Made by a program: the position numbers and the translations under genes
NCBI GenBank assembly: GCA_015075105.1
Contig: JABTUZ010000001.1
Span: forward strand, 1,685,001-1,749,000
Source of the DNA: Leptospiraceae bacterium
Lineage (GTDB): Bacteria > Spirochaetota > Leptospiria > Leptospirales > Leptospiraceae
Direction of reading: 5' to 3'
DNA: 64,000 nt
Notes under the pieces: generated by a model
Told to the model about the DNA's origin: nothing
What the model saw: the letters and a program-made list of their open reading frames with translations, nothing else
Databases searched by the model: none
Shown: piece after piece, positions 54,149-64,000 of the stretch
Position numbering within the stretch: the first letter of the stretch is position 1
How the letters are laid out: each line of letters starts with the position of its first letter

Positions 54149-55143
54149 ATCTCTATTTTGAAACACCTCTTATTCTTCTAGGTTTATTAATAATTCCATT
54201 ATTTTTTATTTATCGGGTTATAACACTAAAAAATGAATTCCTCAGATTTCCTGTAATTCAAGCCTACGAAAATAACAAATGGAAATTCCCTGTTATTTAT
54301 ATAAAACCAATTTTAGAATCTATTCTATTAGCACTATTTATCATAGGAGTTGCCTCTCCTTACTCTACATTGGAGAAGAAGGGATTTGAGGAGAAAGGCA
54401 TAGACGTTAGCTTAGTACTTGATATTTCCGCAAGTATGCAGGCAAGCGATTTCAAACCAACTCGACTTGACTTTATGAAAGAAATCACCTTAGACTTTAT
54501 TAAGCGAAGTAGCAAGAATAGGGTTAGTGTAATTGCATTTGCAGGTGTTGTATTTACTCAATCTTCACTTACAAACAACCATGAAATTTTAAACGAGCTA
54601 ATCCAAAGCCTTTCATTTCATAGCATAGAGCATAATGAGAGTGGTGGAACTGCAATTGGAGATGCACTACTCACCTCTGCTGATCAACTGATAAAAAATA
54701 AGACTCACTCAAGAGATCAAGTAATTATCTTAATTACTGATGGAGAAAATACGACAGGAGTATCTCCACTACTCTCAGCAAAATATATTTATGATAATAA
54801 AATTCGATTGTATGTGATTGGGCTTGGAGGCATAGAAAATATCCCGGTCTATGTAAATAACAAACCTTATCTTACGCCATCAGGAAAAGTTCTTACAACC
54901 TCTCTTCAAGACGATGAGTTAAAAAATATTGCAAAAGAAGCATCAGGAAAATATTTTCATGCAAAAAACCAAAGTATCTTGACTGATATTTTTAATGAGC
55001 TTACCAAATTAGAAAGTACAGTTATTGAAGTAGAAGGTTACAAACAAAAAGTTTCAAAAAATATTTATATAGCCGGACTTAGCTTCCTAATTTTCCTATT
55101 CCTTCTTATTTTAAATTTTTCTATCAGGAGACCAATCAAATGA
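54145..55143 (+). CDS. batA: BatA-like von Willebrand A protein
   Basis: The 332-residue protein has two N-terminal hydrophobic segments, a VWA domain at about 89-280 with the MIDAS motif LDISASMQASDF, the conserved Thr in GGTAIGDALLTS and ITDGEN, and a C-terminal membrane helix (IYIAGLSFLIFLFLLILNF). It is thus anchored with the VWA domain on the outer side. Bat proteins of L. biflexa have been linked to oxidative stress, as I recall. It overlaps both neighbours. Confidence 0.88.
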   Translation: MNLYFETPLILLGLLIIPLFFIYRVITLKNEFLRFPVIQAYENNKWKFPVIYIKPILESILLALFIIGVASPYSTLEKKGFEEKGIDVSLVLDISASMQASDFKPTRLDFMKEITLDFIKRSSKNRVSVIAFAGVVFTQSSLTNNHEILNELIQSLSFHSIEHNESGGTAIGDALLTSADQLIKNKTHSRDQVIILITDGENTTGVSPLLSAKYIYDNKIRLYVIGLGGIENIPVYVNNKPYLTPSGKVLTTSLQDDELKNIAKEASGKYFHAKNQSILTDIFNELTKLESTVIEVEGYKQKVSKNIYIAGLSFLIFLFLLILNFSIRRPIK

Positions 55144-56240
55144 TAGAATTTCAATCTCCCTATCTTCTCTATTTAATCATACCCTTTAGTTTCCTAATAG
55201 TATGGATATTGATTCAGACAAGAACTTCTGTTCTGTGGATTAATGCTAACGTATCCGAAAGATTTACAAATGTATTTACTTCTCTACAAAAATCCTACAA
55301 ACTGTATTTCTATTTTCTTCTTGTTTACACTTCTGGAGTTTTATTAATCTTGGCTTTTGCAGATCCAGTAATTTCCGGCAAAGAAGAAGAGATAAAGTCT
55401 TCAGGTGAATTTATGATAATCATAGACGCATCTCAAAGTATGTGGGCAGGGGACACAATAGATCATCCAATTACAAAAAAAAAGCCTTACGACAGATTTT
55501 CTCAAAGCATAGAAGTTGCGCAAGATTTTATAGACCTATACCCAAATTATTTTTATGGAGTGATGAGCTTTAGCAATGAAGCAGTGATTCTTACCCCTCC
55601 TCAAAAAGATATAACTTTGGCAAAAACTATTATACAATCCATAAAAATTCATCGTTTTGAGTGGAGCGGAAGCAGCTATAAAAAAATATTTCAGAAATTA
55701 ATAGACTTACTATCCAAATCAGATTCAAAGGATATCCAAATATTGCTTATAAGCGATGGAGAAATCGTAACAAGAGAAAAAGAAAACTATTTAGAGGAGT
55801 TAGAAACTTTAAAAAATTTCGGAGTCAGAATTCACGCTATTGGGATAGGCACGAAAAAAGGAGGCTCTATAAGATACTTCTTGCATTACTACGATATTCA
55901 AAACGAGGAAAATGAACATAGTAAAAATGATGACTCCACAGGAGAAAAAAAAGTTTATAGAAAGGAAGAAACTATAAAAAGTATCACTACAAAAAGAGAA
56001 GACAGGGATCTAAAAAATATCACAAGTTTTACTAAAGGCAAATATATAATTTTAGAAAATCACGAATACGTTGATGAATTTAAAAACTATCTAAAATTCA
56101 AAGATGGGAAAGTGATAAGAAAAAAATCATCCACAGAAAATAAAAGCATTTCTCGGTTCCTTATTGGAGCTTCATCTATTTTATTTATAATTTATTCTTT
56201 TATACTTTTTAGAAAAAAGAAATATATCTATGAAAACTAA
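55140..56240 (+). CDS. batB: BatB-like von Willebrand A protein
   Basis: The 366-residue protein has the same architecture as BatA: N-terminal helices, a VWA domain with IIDASQSMWAGDT (MIDAS), SGSSYKKIF and LLISDGE, and a C-terminal helix (RFLIGASSILFIIYSFILF). An inserted charged segment (about 265-290) is unusual. It follows batA directly, with a four-base overlap, and overlaps the next gene by 11 bases. Confidence 0.86.
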   Translation: MIEFQSPYLLYLIIPFSFLIVWILIQTRTSVLWINANVSERFTNVFTSLQKSYKLYFYFLLVYTSGVLLILAFADPVISGKEEEIKSSGEFMIIIDASQSMWAGDTIDHPITKKKPYDRFSQSIEVAQDFIDLYPNYFYGVMSFSNEAVILTPPQKDITLAKTIIQSIKIHRFEWSGSSYKKIFQKLIDLLSKSDSKDIQILLISDGEIVTREKENYLEELETLKNFGVRIHAIGIGTKKGGSIRYFLHYYDIQNEENEHSKNDDSTGEKKVYRKEETIKSITTKREDRDLKNITSFTKGKYIILENHEYVDEFKNYLKFKDGKVIRKKSSTENKSISRFLIGASSILFIIYSFILFRKKKYIYEN

Positions 56241-57657
56241 AATAATAGTAGCTTCAAGCGGAATCATTCTCTTATTTATAATTATTTTTGGTATAAATTC
56301 ACTAAGCTGTATCAAGGCAAATAAATTAAACGATAAAGGAATTATCGAGTCGTCTAAAAAAAATTTCACTGAATCCGATTTGAATTTTCAAAAATCTATT
56401 TCTTATAGATATAAAGAGCATATCCCTTTTACCAATCTTGGAATTAATTCAATGCAAAAAAAGGAATATTCCTTAGCACACGATTATTTTGAAAAAGTGT
56501 CAGAAATCGAAAGAGATTATCTTCCTGCAAAATTCAATGACGGGATCACTCTTTTTGAATGGGGAAAAAGCGAATTCAATCCTGAAAAATGCAATACAGA
56601 AAGAGTAATGATTTTTTGGAAAGAATCGCTTAGAGTATTTGAAGAAATTTCAAAAATGAAAGGCTTTTTTAAATTCCTTGATGACCCTCTGATTGAAAAT
56701 TCCAACGAGAGCCTAAAAATTGTTCAGAACAGTATTGCAACACTGAAAGACAAATGCTTACAAGAGAAATCTAAGGGCGAAGATAAAAATGATGATTCAA
56801 AATCAAAATCGTCTGACAAAGAAAAATCCAAAGATTCACAAGACAAAAATCAAGATCTATCTGAAAGCAAAAAAGAAAATAGCAACAAAGAAAAAGAGCC
56901 TAAAAACCCAGAAGACTCAAACTCCCAAAATACAAAGAATAACGAAAAAAATGAAAACACAAATTCCAAAGAAAATGAAGATTCTTCTATAAATAAAAAT
57001 AGCTCATTGAAACCAGTCAAGGAAAAAGAAAATCAGGAATCTAAAAATGATAATTCCCAAAACACAAAACAAAATAAAAATCAGGGTCAGGAAAACTCGA
57101 AAGATAAAGACTCACTAAGCAAGACGATTGCAGAAAAAATAAAAAATGTTCAAAATTTTTTAGAAAAACTAAATAATTCACTTTCTGATAACAGAGATGA
57201 CATTTCTAAACAAAATAAAAAAAGAGAAAACGATAATAGTGAAAATACTCAAACAAAATCTGAGCAAAATAAAAAATTTTCAAACAACCCATCGTCCCGA
57301 AACTTAGAATCAGAAAACTCTCAAAACCCCAATCAGAAAAAATCCAACTATCCCGATGAGAAAAAAAACACTAACGAAGTTTCAGAAAATAAAAGAAATC
57401 CCAAAGACAATAACCAAAACCGAAACTCACACAATGAAGAATTGAGCCTCGATAGCTCAGAGACAGAAACAGAGCATAAGGAGCACGAATACGCTCAAAA
57501 ATTACAAAAAAACGAAAAAGAACAATTAAAGAAAGAATTGGATAGAATCCAAAATTTAAGTAAGAAGCAAACCTACCACAGAACCAGAATGGAGCAATCT
57601 GGCAAAGAAATGACTACCCAAGAGCAACGAGAATTATTGAAAAATGCTCTAAAATAA
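56230..57657 (+). CDS. TPR protein with long Asn/Lys/Ser-rich region (Bat operon)
   Basis: The 475-residue protein has an N-terminal membrane helix (IIVASSGIILLFIIIFGINSLS), TPR-like repeats at about 30-100 (NFTESDLNFQKSISYRYKEHIPFTNLG, in part), and then about 260 residues of extremely low complexity (Asn, Lys, Ser, Glu, Asp, Gln). A helical tail follows with LKKELDRIQNLSKKQTYHR. TPR proteins of this kind are the usual last or middle gene (BatC/BatE-like) of Bat operons. The DNA of the central region is A-rich and repetitive, so length differences between strains are likely. Confidence 0.75.
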   Translation: MKTKIIVASSGIILLFIIIFGINSLSCIKANKLNDKGIIESSKKNFTESDLNFQKSISYRYKEHIPFTNLGINSMQKKEYSLAHDYFEKVSEIERDYLPAKFNDGITLFEWGKSEFNPEKCNTERVMIFWKESLRVFEEISKMKGFFKFLDDPLIENSNESLKIVQNSIATLKDKCLQEKSKGEDKNDDSKSKSSDKEKSKDSQDKNQDLSESKKENSNKEKEPKNPEDSNSQNTKNNEKNENTNSKENEDSSINKNSSLKPVKEKENQESKNDNSQNTKQNKNQGQENSKDKDSLSKTIAEKIKNVQNFLEKLNNSLSDNRDDISKQNKKRENDNSENTQTKSEQNKKFSNNPSSRNLESENSQNPNQKKSNYPDEKKNTNEVSENKRNPKDNNQNRNSHNEELSLDSSETETEHKEHEYAQKLQKNEKEQLKKELDRIQNLSKKQTYHRTRMEQSGKEMTTQEQRELLKNALK

Positions 57658-57709
57658 TACATTGACAGTATTCCAAGTTTTTGGAGACTGGCTTATATTG
57701 CAATTATAG

Positions 57710-57726
57710 CCGGCTTTATTAGCCGG
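57710..57726 (+). promoter_or_regulatory. Hairpin in the rpmH leader
   Basis: CCGGCT-TTATT-AGCCGG forms a perfect 6-bp stem 15 bases before the rpmH start codon. It has no T tract. It may protect the mRNA end or act in regulation of this ribosomal protein gene; role inferred. Confidence 0.5.
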
Positions 57727-57741
57727 AAATCAGGATGAATT

Positions 57742-57903
57742 ATGAAAAGAACATATCAACCGAGTAAAATCAAAAGAGCTAGAACCCATGGATTTCGTTC
57801 CAGAATGGCAAGTGCAGCGGGAAGAGCCGTACTTTCCAGAAGGAGAAGAAAGGGTCGTCATAAGCTAACTGTTTCTGACGAAAAAACAGGGAAAAAATTC
57901 TAG
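57742..57903 (+). CDS. rpmH: Ribosomal protein L34
   Basis: The 53-residue, very basic protein reads [20 protein letters not shown], then [23 protein letters not shown] (in part). These are exactly the L34 features. A short tail SDEKTGKKF is added compared with the 46-residue E. coli protein. The start is preceded by CAGGATGAATT. It opens the rpmH-rnpA-yidD-yidC-jag-mnmE cluster. Confidence 0.98.
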   Translation: MKRTYQPSKIKRARTHGFRSRMASAAGRAVLSRRRRKGRHKLTVSDEKTGKKF

Positions 57904-57909
57904 GATTTA

Positions 57910-58245
57910 TTGAATAAAAAGCCTTCGGCTCTGAAAAACAAAACAGAAATTAGTTTTATTTTTACAAAAGGAAAAAAAATTCAAAAATTTCCTATTAAGA
58001 TTTTGTTTATAACTAACAAAACAACTTCAAACAGATTTCTGTTCTGTGCAGACCGCAGTGCTAAAAATGCAGTTGAACGAAACAGAATAAAACGTATGCA
58101 AAGATCTGTTATTCAAGAAATACAAGACGATATTCCCCAAGGATATGATATTGCAATTATCTGCAATGCAAATTTTACTAAATTGGAATATTCTGTTAGA
58201 GTAAAAAAAATAAAACAAGCCTTACTACTTTTAACTTATGAATAA
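57910..58245 (+). CDS. rnpA: Ribonuclease P protein component
   Basis: RnpA is the protein part of the RNase P ribozyme, which matures tRNA 5' ends. The 111-residue protein contains the RNR motif AKNAVERNRIKRMQR, and the central hydrophobic cleft strands. Start TTG, six bases after the rpmH stop. It overlaps yidD by eight bases. Confidence 0.95.
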   Translation: MNKKPSALKNKTEISFIFTKGKKIQKFPIKILFITNKTTSNRFLFCADRSAKNAVERNRIKRMQRSVIQEIQDDIPQGYDIAIICNANFTKLEYSVRVKKIKQALLLLTYE

Positions 58246-58483
58246 ATTAGCCATCCTTCTTATTAAAATTTATAAAACTTTTATTTCTCCTATTCTGCCG
58301 GGGGTGTGCAGATTTTATCCATCTTGTTCAGAGTATTCTTTGCAAGCGTATCAAAATTACAATTTTTTTATGGCGACCTATTTTACTATAAAGCGCATCC
58401 TCAGATGCAACCCACTATCCAAGGGATATTTTGATCCCTTGCCGTACGTATCCCAAAATTGCAAACATAAGGAACACAAATAA
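58238..58483 (+). CDS. yidD: Membrane protein insertion efficiency factor
   Basis: The 81-residue protein has the YidD features: amphipathic start [19 protein letters not shown], the [15 protein letters not shown] motif with two cysteines, and [14 protein letters not shown] at the end. It assists YidC-dependent membrane insertion. Its stop overlaps the first base of the yidC start. Confidence 0.96.
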   Translation: MNKLAILLIKIYKTFISPILPGVCRFYPSCSEYSLQAYQNYNFFMATYFTIKRILRCNPLSKGYFDPLPYVSQNCKHKEHK

Positions 58484-60336
58484 TGGAAGACAGACAAAGC
58501 AGATTATTTTTAGCAGTACTACTGAGCCTCGGAGTCTGGATGGCTCTAAACTATTTCCTATTTCCGACTTTGCCGCCACCACCCAAGACTGCAGAAAAAA
58601 AAGAAACACTTAGCGAGACTGTTAAACCAAAAGATATAGAAAAACCAAAAGAAAAAGAAACTCTAAAAAAAGTTGATCTTTCCCCAATTTCAATTAACAA
58701 ATCCGAAATCAAACAATTCTATTTAGCTACATCTTCTTTTTTAGTGCAGTTTTCTTCTCTTGGAGGAAGAATCGAAAAATTTTACATTCGTAACTACAAA
58801 GACTTAAATAATGAAGAAGTTCGAATCATAAAATCAGACAAAGAAATGATTGAGTTTCAGGGAAATCAGTATAAAGCAATCGAAATTTCCAGAGGAAAGG
58901 GTTTTGATTTTAACCCTTCTTTTACAAAAGATGAAATCGCTTCCTCTCCTTTTAATACACTGAATTTTATTTCAAATTTTGATGAACAAAACAAAACACT
59001 TACTTTTCAGGTTCTTTCACCTGATAAAAAATATTCAATTACAAAAGAATATAAATTTTTTCCAGAAGAAAACTATTTCAAATTTAAACTGACTATAAAC
59101 AACAAAGATAAAAATACGATAGTTTTAGCTGACTCTAAGGATAACGTTTTTTTTAGATCATTCGGAAGCCTTGGACCCACTAGACCTGGAAATCATATCT
59201 TAGAAAAAGACCAAGTCCACTATTTCCGATTTTACTATTTGAACGGATCGTTTAAGGATATGATTGATGGTGTATCAGGGGAAGGATTTTTTTCTAACTT
59301 TTTCGGCAGCAAAAAAACTGAAGAAGAAAAACACTTTGAACTCATTTCTAACCCTTCTGATGGTTTAGATTTTCTTGGAACAGGTAGTCGGTATTTTATT
59401 GCAGTCTTAGACCCATTAAAGCATAAGCCTTCTGGAGTGTTATTAGACAACAGGAAAAATAACGATACCGGTGTTGTCGCCTCTTATGATAATATTACGA
59501 TTGAATCAGGTAAATCTTATTCAATGGATTTTGGTGCTTATGTTGGTATCAGGGAAGCAGATGGAATGGCTTTTAGAGACAAAACTCTAAATCCTTTGGA
59601 AACCGAAAATACTCCCTTCTCCGGTCTAAGCGATAAATTAGACAAATCTTTCAACCAAGGTCTAACTACACCTTTTAGAAACGGTATAGTCTGGGTTCTA
59701 AAAAAACTTTATAAATACACTATCTCCAATTATGGTTGGAGTATAATTCTTTTTGCGATTCTATTCAAATTGGCTTTCTATCCTTTAAATCAGAAGCAAG
59801 CAGAGAGCATGAAAAAAATGCAAGAGCTAAGCCCGCAGATTAAAGAAATTAATGAGCGTTATGCGAAAGACCCAACTGTCAAACAACAGAAAATTATGGA
59901 GCTTTACAAAAAGAATGGCACAAACCCCATGAGTGGATGCTTACCAATGGTTATTCAAATTCCGATTTTTATTGCTCTCTATACTGCATTCAGTGATACT
60001 ATCGAATTGTGGAGAACTCCATTCTTATGGATTTCAGATCTTAGCGAGCCGGACACTGTATATACTATTGCAGATTTTGGAATTGGAGTCATCAGTTTAA
60101 ATATCCTTCCGCTTATCATGGTTAGTTCTCAAGCAATTCAAACAAAAATGACTTCTGTCTCTGCCGACCCTAATCAGAAAACGATGATGTATCTTATGCC
60201 TGTCATCATGCTTTACTTTTTCTGGTCTATGCCGTCCGGTGTGACTTTATACTGGACACTACAAAATTTTCTGTCCATCATTCAGCAGGTCTTGACGAAT
60301 AAATTCGGACCTGAATCTAAAAAGAAATCTAAATAA
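58483..60336 (+). CDS. yidC: Membrane protein insertase YidC
   Basis: YidC inserts proteins in the inner membrane alone or with Sec. The 617-residue protein has an N-terminal helix ([21 protein letters not shown], in part), a large periplasmic beta domain (about 70-400), and five C-terminal helices including [35 protein letters not shown] and [16 protein letters not shown]. The length is as in Gram-negative YidC. Confidence 0.97.
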   Translation: MEDRQSRLFLAVLLSLGVWMALNYFLFPTLPPPPKTAEKKETLSETVKPKDIEKPKEKETLKKVDLSPISINKSEIKQFYLATSSFLVQFSSLGGRIEKFYIRNYKDLNNEEVRIIKSDKEMIEFQGNQYKAIEISRGKGFDFNPSFTKDEIASSPFNTLNFISNFDEQNKTLTFQVLSPDKKYSITKEYKFFPEENYFKFKLTINNKDKNTIVLADSKDNVFFRSFGSLGPTRPGNHILEKDQVHYFRFYYLNGSFKDMIDGVSGEGFFSNFFGSKKTEEEKHFELISNPSDGLDFLGTGSRYFIAVLDPLKHKPSGVLLDNRKNNDTGVVASYDNITIESGKSYSMDFGAYVGIREADGMAFRDKTLNPLETENTPFSGLSDKLDKSFNQGLTTPFRNGIVWVLKKLYKYTISNYGWSIILFAILFKLAFYPLNQKQAESMKKMQELSPQIKEINERYAKDPTVKQQKIMELYKKNGTNPMSGCLPMVIQIPIFIALYTAFSDTIELWRTPFLWISDLSEPDTVYTIADFGIGVISLNILPLIMVSSQAIQTKMTSVSADPNQKTMMYLMPVIMLYFFWSMPSGVTLYWTLQNFLSIIQQVLTNKFGPESKKKSK

Positions 60337-60348
60337 ATAGGAGAAAAT

Positions 60349-61065
60349 ATGCTAAATTACATATTTGAAACTGAAGCAAAATCAAAATCAGAAGCCGAGG
60401 AAATTACTTTAAAAACTTTACGACTGAATGATGAAGACGTAAAATTTGAGATAGTAGATTCAGGAAAAGGTGGGTTTCTCGGAATCACAAATAAAAAACC
60501 CGCTATTGTTCGAACCTTTATCAATTCAACAGATATTCCCGCAGAAAAAATTATTCATGGAATCACTATCACCATTCTAAAGAAAATGGGGATCGAAGCA
60601 GAAGTTGTAGGAATGGGAGATGTTGACGGAAAAATTTATATCGAATTGTCCAGTGACGAATCCGGAATCGTAATTGGAAAAAGAGGAAGTACGTTAGACG
60701 CGCTCCAATTTGTACTTAATCTAATGGTTGACTCTAAAATCAGACACGGCAGAAAGATAGTTTTAGACATTGAATCCTACAGAGACAAAAGAGAAATGGC
60801 ACTGAAAAGACTCGGAAAATCTATCGCAAGTAGTGTCGCAAAAACAGGGAAATCCAAACTCTTAGAGCCTATGAATCCTTATGAAAGAAGAATTATACAC
60901 ATGACTCTTCAAGACGACTCAAGAGTCTTTACAAGAAGCGAAGGAAACGGTACATTTAAAAAAGTTCGAGTTATACCTTCTAAAGACAAACACAAGTACA
61001 AAGATTTAGAAAAAACAAAAAATCATTTCCCGGAAGATGCAGAATCTGATTTAGAATTTGATTGA
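60349..61065 (+). CDS. RNA-binding protein Jag/KhpB
   Basis: The 238-residue protein has a Jag-N domain ([20 protein letters not shown], then GKGGFLGI), a KH domain with [17 protein letters not shown] (about 110-130), and an R3H domain with [12 protein letters not shown]. It binds RNA and is often encoded next to yidC. A short charged C-terminal tail is added. It overlaps the mnmE start by eight bases. Confidence 0.93.
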   Translation: MLNYIFETEAKSKSEAEEITLKTLRLNDEDVKFEIVDSGKGGFLGITNKKPAIVRTFINSTDIPAEKIIHGITITILKKMGIEAEVVGMGDVDGKIYIELSSDESGIVIGKRGSTLDALQFVLNLMVDSKIRHGRKIVLDIESYRDKREMALKRLGKSIASSVAKTGKSKLLEPMNPYERRIIHMTLQDDSRVFTRSEGNGTFKKVRVIPSKDKHKYKDLEKTKNHFPEDAESDLEFD

Positions 61066-62434
61066 AACAATAGCAGCAATATCAACATCCCAGATTCCGA
61101 GTGCAATCGGAATTATTCGAGTTAGTGGAAGTGAGACTATAAATGTTGCTACAAAAATATTAAAAAAAAATGGTCAAACTCTCACTTCTGAGTTTTTTGA
61201 AAAAAATAAAAGAAATGCTATTTATTGTGAGGTCTATGAAAAAGATAAAATCTTAGACCAAGTAATAGCAATTTGGTATAAGGCTCCAAATTCATTTACA
61301 GGAGAAGACCTTTTAGAGATTAGCCTTCATGGAAATCCGATTCTACTCAATTCAGTGTTGGATTTAATTTTTCAGCTCCATGTTCGACCTGCGGAAAAAG
61401 GAGAATTTTCCAAGAGGGCGTATCTTAACGGAAAAATTTCTATCAGTGAGGCAGAAGCAATCGGGAGACTCATCTCAGCCAGATCCAAGTTCGAGTTAGA
61501 ACTCTCACAAAAAAATCTAACCGGAGAAATGAGCAGACTAACGTCCCGAATTAGAAGCGGAATGATTTCTCTAAAAAGCGAATACGAAGCAGAAATTGAT
61601 TTTTCTACAGAAGACTTGACTTACGAATCTATGGAAGAGAGAAAAGAAAGAATTCATGCGATTCTAAACATTTGCAAGGAAACTTTAAGAAAGTCAGAAA
61701 TAGCCAACAAGATTATTTCTACAACAAAAGTAGTTATCTATGGCGCTCCCAATACCGGGAAGTCGAGTTTACTAAACTGTATTATAGGTAAAGACCGTGC
61801 AATCATATCCGAAATCCCCGGCACTACCAGAGACTTTATTTCTGAACAAATCTATTTAGAGGGAATCCCAATTGAATTGGTCGATACAGCAGGAATCAGA
61901 GAAACTTCAGATACAATAGAAAAAGCAGGCATCGAAAAAAGTGAAAAAGAGTTTTCCAATGCCAACATCCGATTGTTTCTAATAGATACGTCATGCGAAA
62001 TAGACTGGAGAAAATTTCTTTCTGACAACAAAGAAAAACTCACCAACTCAATACTTGTCGCAAATAAAATAGACATTCGAAGTCCTTCGTACGACCAAAA
62101 AATATTTTTAGACCAAACTCATTTTGACTGTATTGAAATCTCCTGTAAAAAAAGAATAGGAATTGATACACTGATTCAAAAAATTACCGAAAAACTAAAA
62201 AAGAACGAGCCGACGGAAGACTATGTTCTAATCGAAGAAAGAATTAAACACCACATAAGTAGAATTATATTTCACCTAGAAAATACTTTTGAACTTATCC
62301 AAAAAAATGCCCCTCCGGAAATCACCGTTAAAGAAATTGATTATGCAATTTTAGAGACAGGAAAAATCAACGGAAAAATTGAAACTGAGGAAATCTTAGG
62401 TAGAATTTTCAGCAAGTTTTGTGTAGGAAAATAA
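61058..62434 (+). CDS. mnmE: tRNA modification GTPase MnmE
   Basis: MnmE, with MnmG, modifies the wobble uridine of several tRNAs (5-carboxymethylaminomethyl). The 458-residue protein starts at TTG with [23 protein letters not shown] (in part) of the folate-binding domain. It has the G domain with GAPNTGKSS, the switch segment IPGTTRD and DTAGI, and ends with the conserved FCVGK whose cysteine is functional. mnmG is not in the window. Confidence 0.97.
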   Translation: MIETIAAISTSQIPSAIGIIRVSGSETINVATKILKKNGQTLTSEFFEKNKRNAIYCEVYEKDKILDQVIAIWYKAPNSFTGEDLLEISLHGNPILLNSVLDLIFQLHVRPAEKGEFSKRAYLNGKISISEAEAIGRLISARSKFELELSQKNLTGEMSRLTSRIRSGMISLKSEYEAEIDFSTEDLTYESMEERKERIHAILNICKETLRKSEIANKIISTTKVVIYGAPNTGKSSLLNCIIGKDRAIISEIPGTTRDFISEQIYLEGIPIELVDTAGIRETSDTIEKAGIEKSEKEFSNANIRLFLIDTSCEIDWRKFLSDNKEKLTNSILVANKIDIRSPSYDQKIFLDQTHFDCIEISCKKRIGIDTLIQKITEKLKKNEPTEDYVLIEERIKHHISRIIFHLENTFELIQKNAPPEITVKEIDYAILETGKINGKIETEEILGRIFSKFCVGK

Positions 62435-62446
62435 AATTCAACTTTT

Positions 62447-63868
62447 TTAATTCAATTTTTGTATTGCTTTAAAAGTTTCTCTGTAATCGTTCTTTGCATT
62501 CCAAACTATAAATCCGTTGCTATTGCTTTCTTTGGCGGCTTTCATTTGTGCCAAGATATAATCCTTTAAATCTAATTTAGAGCCTTTGATCGACATAGAA
62601 AAACCTTGAATGTAAGGCACGACTCTTGTATCTTTTTTAGATCTCTTAAAAGAATTCACAACTCCGTCGAAAACTGTTTTGTATGGATTGTTAATTTTTT
62701 TTCTATCTCCATAAAAATGAGATGGATAAAGCATCGGATAGAGTACGTCAACCGATATTGAAAACCTTTCTAAGTTTTGCCCTATCCTATCGTGCTTTAC
62801 AAATGGAATTCTCCCAAAAATATCCGCACCGAACAACAAATCTTTATTACAACCCCTCCCAGCAGTTTTTAATTCCTCTATAAATTTTTCTATATTCAGA
62901 TATTTTTTTCCGATATTCAAACCCTTGTGGTTTGTATCTGAATATCTTATATAATCAAATTGGATTTCTTGAAACCCGGATTCACATGCAAACACAACCG
63001 CACTTTTTAGAGCATCTTTTTTTTTCTGTGATGGCTGTTCTGTTTTCAAACCACCATCAAAATTAACAACTCTTGCAATTGTATAAATTTTATCCTTATG
63101 AATATCGTCTAAAATTTTTTTTGGGATAGCCTTAGGTTGAACATCTATTACTAAAGTATTGATTCCAAATAGCTTAACTTTTTTCCGAATCTCGGAAAAT
63201 TTCTCTTTATCAAACAAAGTCTGGTTTGTAATATAAATTCCTTGAATGTACTTTGGCAAATTTTCCGGGAACTTTTTTTCTTTTTCTTCCTTCTTGATTT
63301 TTATAATAGGTTCTTCTTCTTTTTTTGAAAGACTTTCGTTTTGTTTCTCTTCTGCCGATTTTTCAATTTTCAAATCTTCTTTTTTTTCAATACTTTTTTT
63401 TATTTCGGTAGGTTTTGTCGCTTTCTCTATTTTTACTACGACTTCTTTTTCTTTCGATTGAATTTTGGGCTCTTTTGTTTTTTCTTTTTTTGAAATCTCT
63501 TCCTTGGATTGAGTCCTAGATTTTAAAGGATTGAGTTCCTTTTTTATTTGTTCATTTTTTTTATGGTGTTTTTTGGGTTGAATATCAGAATTTTCTTTTT
63601 CAATAATATTTTTATTTTGTATATCATTGGGTAATAAATTTACTATAGCTCCACTTTCGTCTTTTTCCGGTTTATTAAAAATATTTTTTTCAATTTCAGG
63701 AAAAGGAAGCTCTATGCCTATATCTCTTTTTGCCAATAATTCAGACGATATAGAATTTTCAAAGTAAACTGACTTCTGGGCATCTAAAAATGATGTCACG
63801 AGTATCGCACTTAAAAAGAAAAATACACTCAGAAGAAACTTGATTATTGTAGCAAAAATTTGTTTCAT
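62447..63868 (-). CDS. Putative glycoside hydrolase (DUF4015-like) with charged linker
   Basis: The 473-residue protein has an N-terminal membrane/signal segment (FLLSVFFFLSAILVTSFL), then about 130 residues of Lys/Glu-rich low complexity, and a C-terminal domain of about 260 residues with IQGIYITNQTLF, FGINTLVIDVQP, GFQEIQFDYIRYSD and NGFIVWNAKN. This TIM-barrel-like pattern is that of DUF4015/GHL13 putative glycoside hydrolases. It probably acts outside the inner membrane on a polysaccharide. It converges with mnmE, 12 bases away. Confidence 0.82.
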   Translation of the reverse strand: MKQIFATIIKFLLSVFFFLSAILVTSFLDAQKSVYFENSISSELLAKRDIGIELPFPEIEKNIFNKPEKDESGAIVNLLPNDIQNKNIIEKENSDIQPKKHHKKNEQIKKELNPLKSRTQSKEEISKKEKTKEPKIQSKEKEVVVKIEKATKPTEIKKSIEKKEDLKIEKSAEEKQNESLSKKEEEPIIKIKKEEKEKKFPENLPKYIQGIYITNQTLFDKEKFSEIRKKVKLFGINTLVIDVQPKAIPKKILDDIHKDKIYTIARVVNFDGGLKTEQPSQKKKDALKSAVVFACESGFQEIQFDYIRYSDTNHKGLNIGKKYLNIEKFIEELKTAGRGCNKDLLFGADIFGRIPFVKHDRIGQNLERFSISVDVLYPMLYPSHFYGDRKKINNPYKTVFDGVVNSFKRSKKDTRVVPYIQGFSMSIKGSKLDLKDYILAQMKAAKESNSNGFIVWNAKNDYRETFKAIQKLN

Positions 63869-63939
63869 TAGTAAAAGTATCGGTGATTTATTATATTTTT
63901 TCTTGCAAAAACTTAGTGCCTGATCTATAATTGACCGAA

Positions 63940-64000
63940 ATGAAATCTGGTAAAATCAAGCTCCCCTCAAATAGCCTTGAAATAATCGACCTATTAAAAA
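63940..64000 (+). CDS. Start of an unknown gene (3' end outside window)
   Basis: An ATG opens a frame reading MKSGKIKLPSNSLEIIDLLK to the end of the window. The preceding sequence has no clear ribosome binding site (ATTGACCGAA), so this is only a probable start. Confidence 0.4.
   Translation, partial: MKSGKIKLPSNSLEIIDLLK

Noticed and set aside
56750-57450. CRISPR-like or satellite repeat
   Set aside because: The repeated look comes from Asn/Lys/Ser codons in a continuous reading frame; no fixed repeat-spacer unit exists. No CRISPR array was seen anywhere in the window, so the CHAT protease is not part of a type III-E locus here.

Overview
The window comes from an AT-rich spirochaete of the family Leptospiraceae, most likely Leptospira itself. 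Four observations support this. The tmRNA on the minus strand (1053-1401) encodes the tag ANNELALAA, which I recall as the leptospiral tag. A DUF1564-type gene, a family I know only from Leptospira, sits at 28562. The three tRNA genes and the tmRNA do not encode CCA. The gene content (Bat operon, adenylate cyclase plus FecR, LpxK, LptF/G, many lipoproteins) is that of a diderm spirochaete. Many genes use TTG or GTG starts, and adjacent genes often overlap by 4 bases (ATGA, GTGA or TTGA).

Layout. 1-1567: the end of an unknown gene, a small Cys-rich secreted protein, tmRNA, and a plus-strand terminator with no obvious gene in front of it. 1581-11249 (minus): a tightly overlapping run with a membrane adenylate/guanylate cyclase, a FecR-domain protein and a secreted Fn3/IPT-like protein leading into bioD-bioA-bioB and an FAD oxidoreductase; an HDAC-family deacetylase lies upstream. 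11315-12748 (plus): pyruvate kinase. 12741-23639 (minus): housekeeping genes mscS-like, aroB, nudix, rnc, acpP, fabG, plsX, rpmF, hisG (short form), a TPR protein, rpsA, cmk, aroA. 23734-31374: membrane protein, urea transporter, a large unknown membrane protein (minus), DUF1564, tatA-tatC and a degenerate SpoIIE-like phosphatase.

31432-44154 is the accessory region. It holds lipoproteins, an operon of very small proteins containing two paralogues built from repeated alpha-beta units (35034-36387), a PIN toxin/antitoxin pair, a truncated RHH gene, leptospiral-type GGAGTTCCCAC repeats, and a four-gene operon (40207-44154). That operon encodes a membrane-anchored CHAT (caspase-like) protease, a secreted protein, an ECF sigma factor and a soluble protein that looks like an anti-sigma factor. 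A truncated second copy of the CHAT N-terminus lies at 38888-39208. This is the best candidate for an undescribed system: a protease that could control a sigma factor, formally similar to the TPR-CHAT/sigma arrangement of type III-E CRISPR but without any CRISPR component here.

44369-50214: TPR protein, PlsC-like acyltransferase, ABC-2 permease, lpxK, unknown coiled protein, LptF/G permease. 50358-50598: tRNA-Pro, tRNA-Arg, tRNA-His. 50651-51587: decayed IS1182-like transposase. 51781-57657: moxR-DUF58-(unknown)-batA-batB-TPR (Bat) operon. 57742-62434: rpmH-rnpA-yidD-yidC-jag-mnmE, the ribosome/membrane-insertion cluster often found near oriC. 62447-63868 (minus): DUF4015-like glycoside hydrolase. 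A new plus-strand reading frame starts at 63940 and leaves the window.
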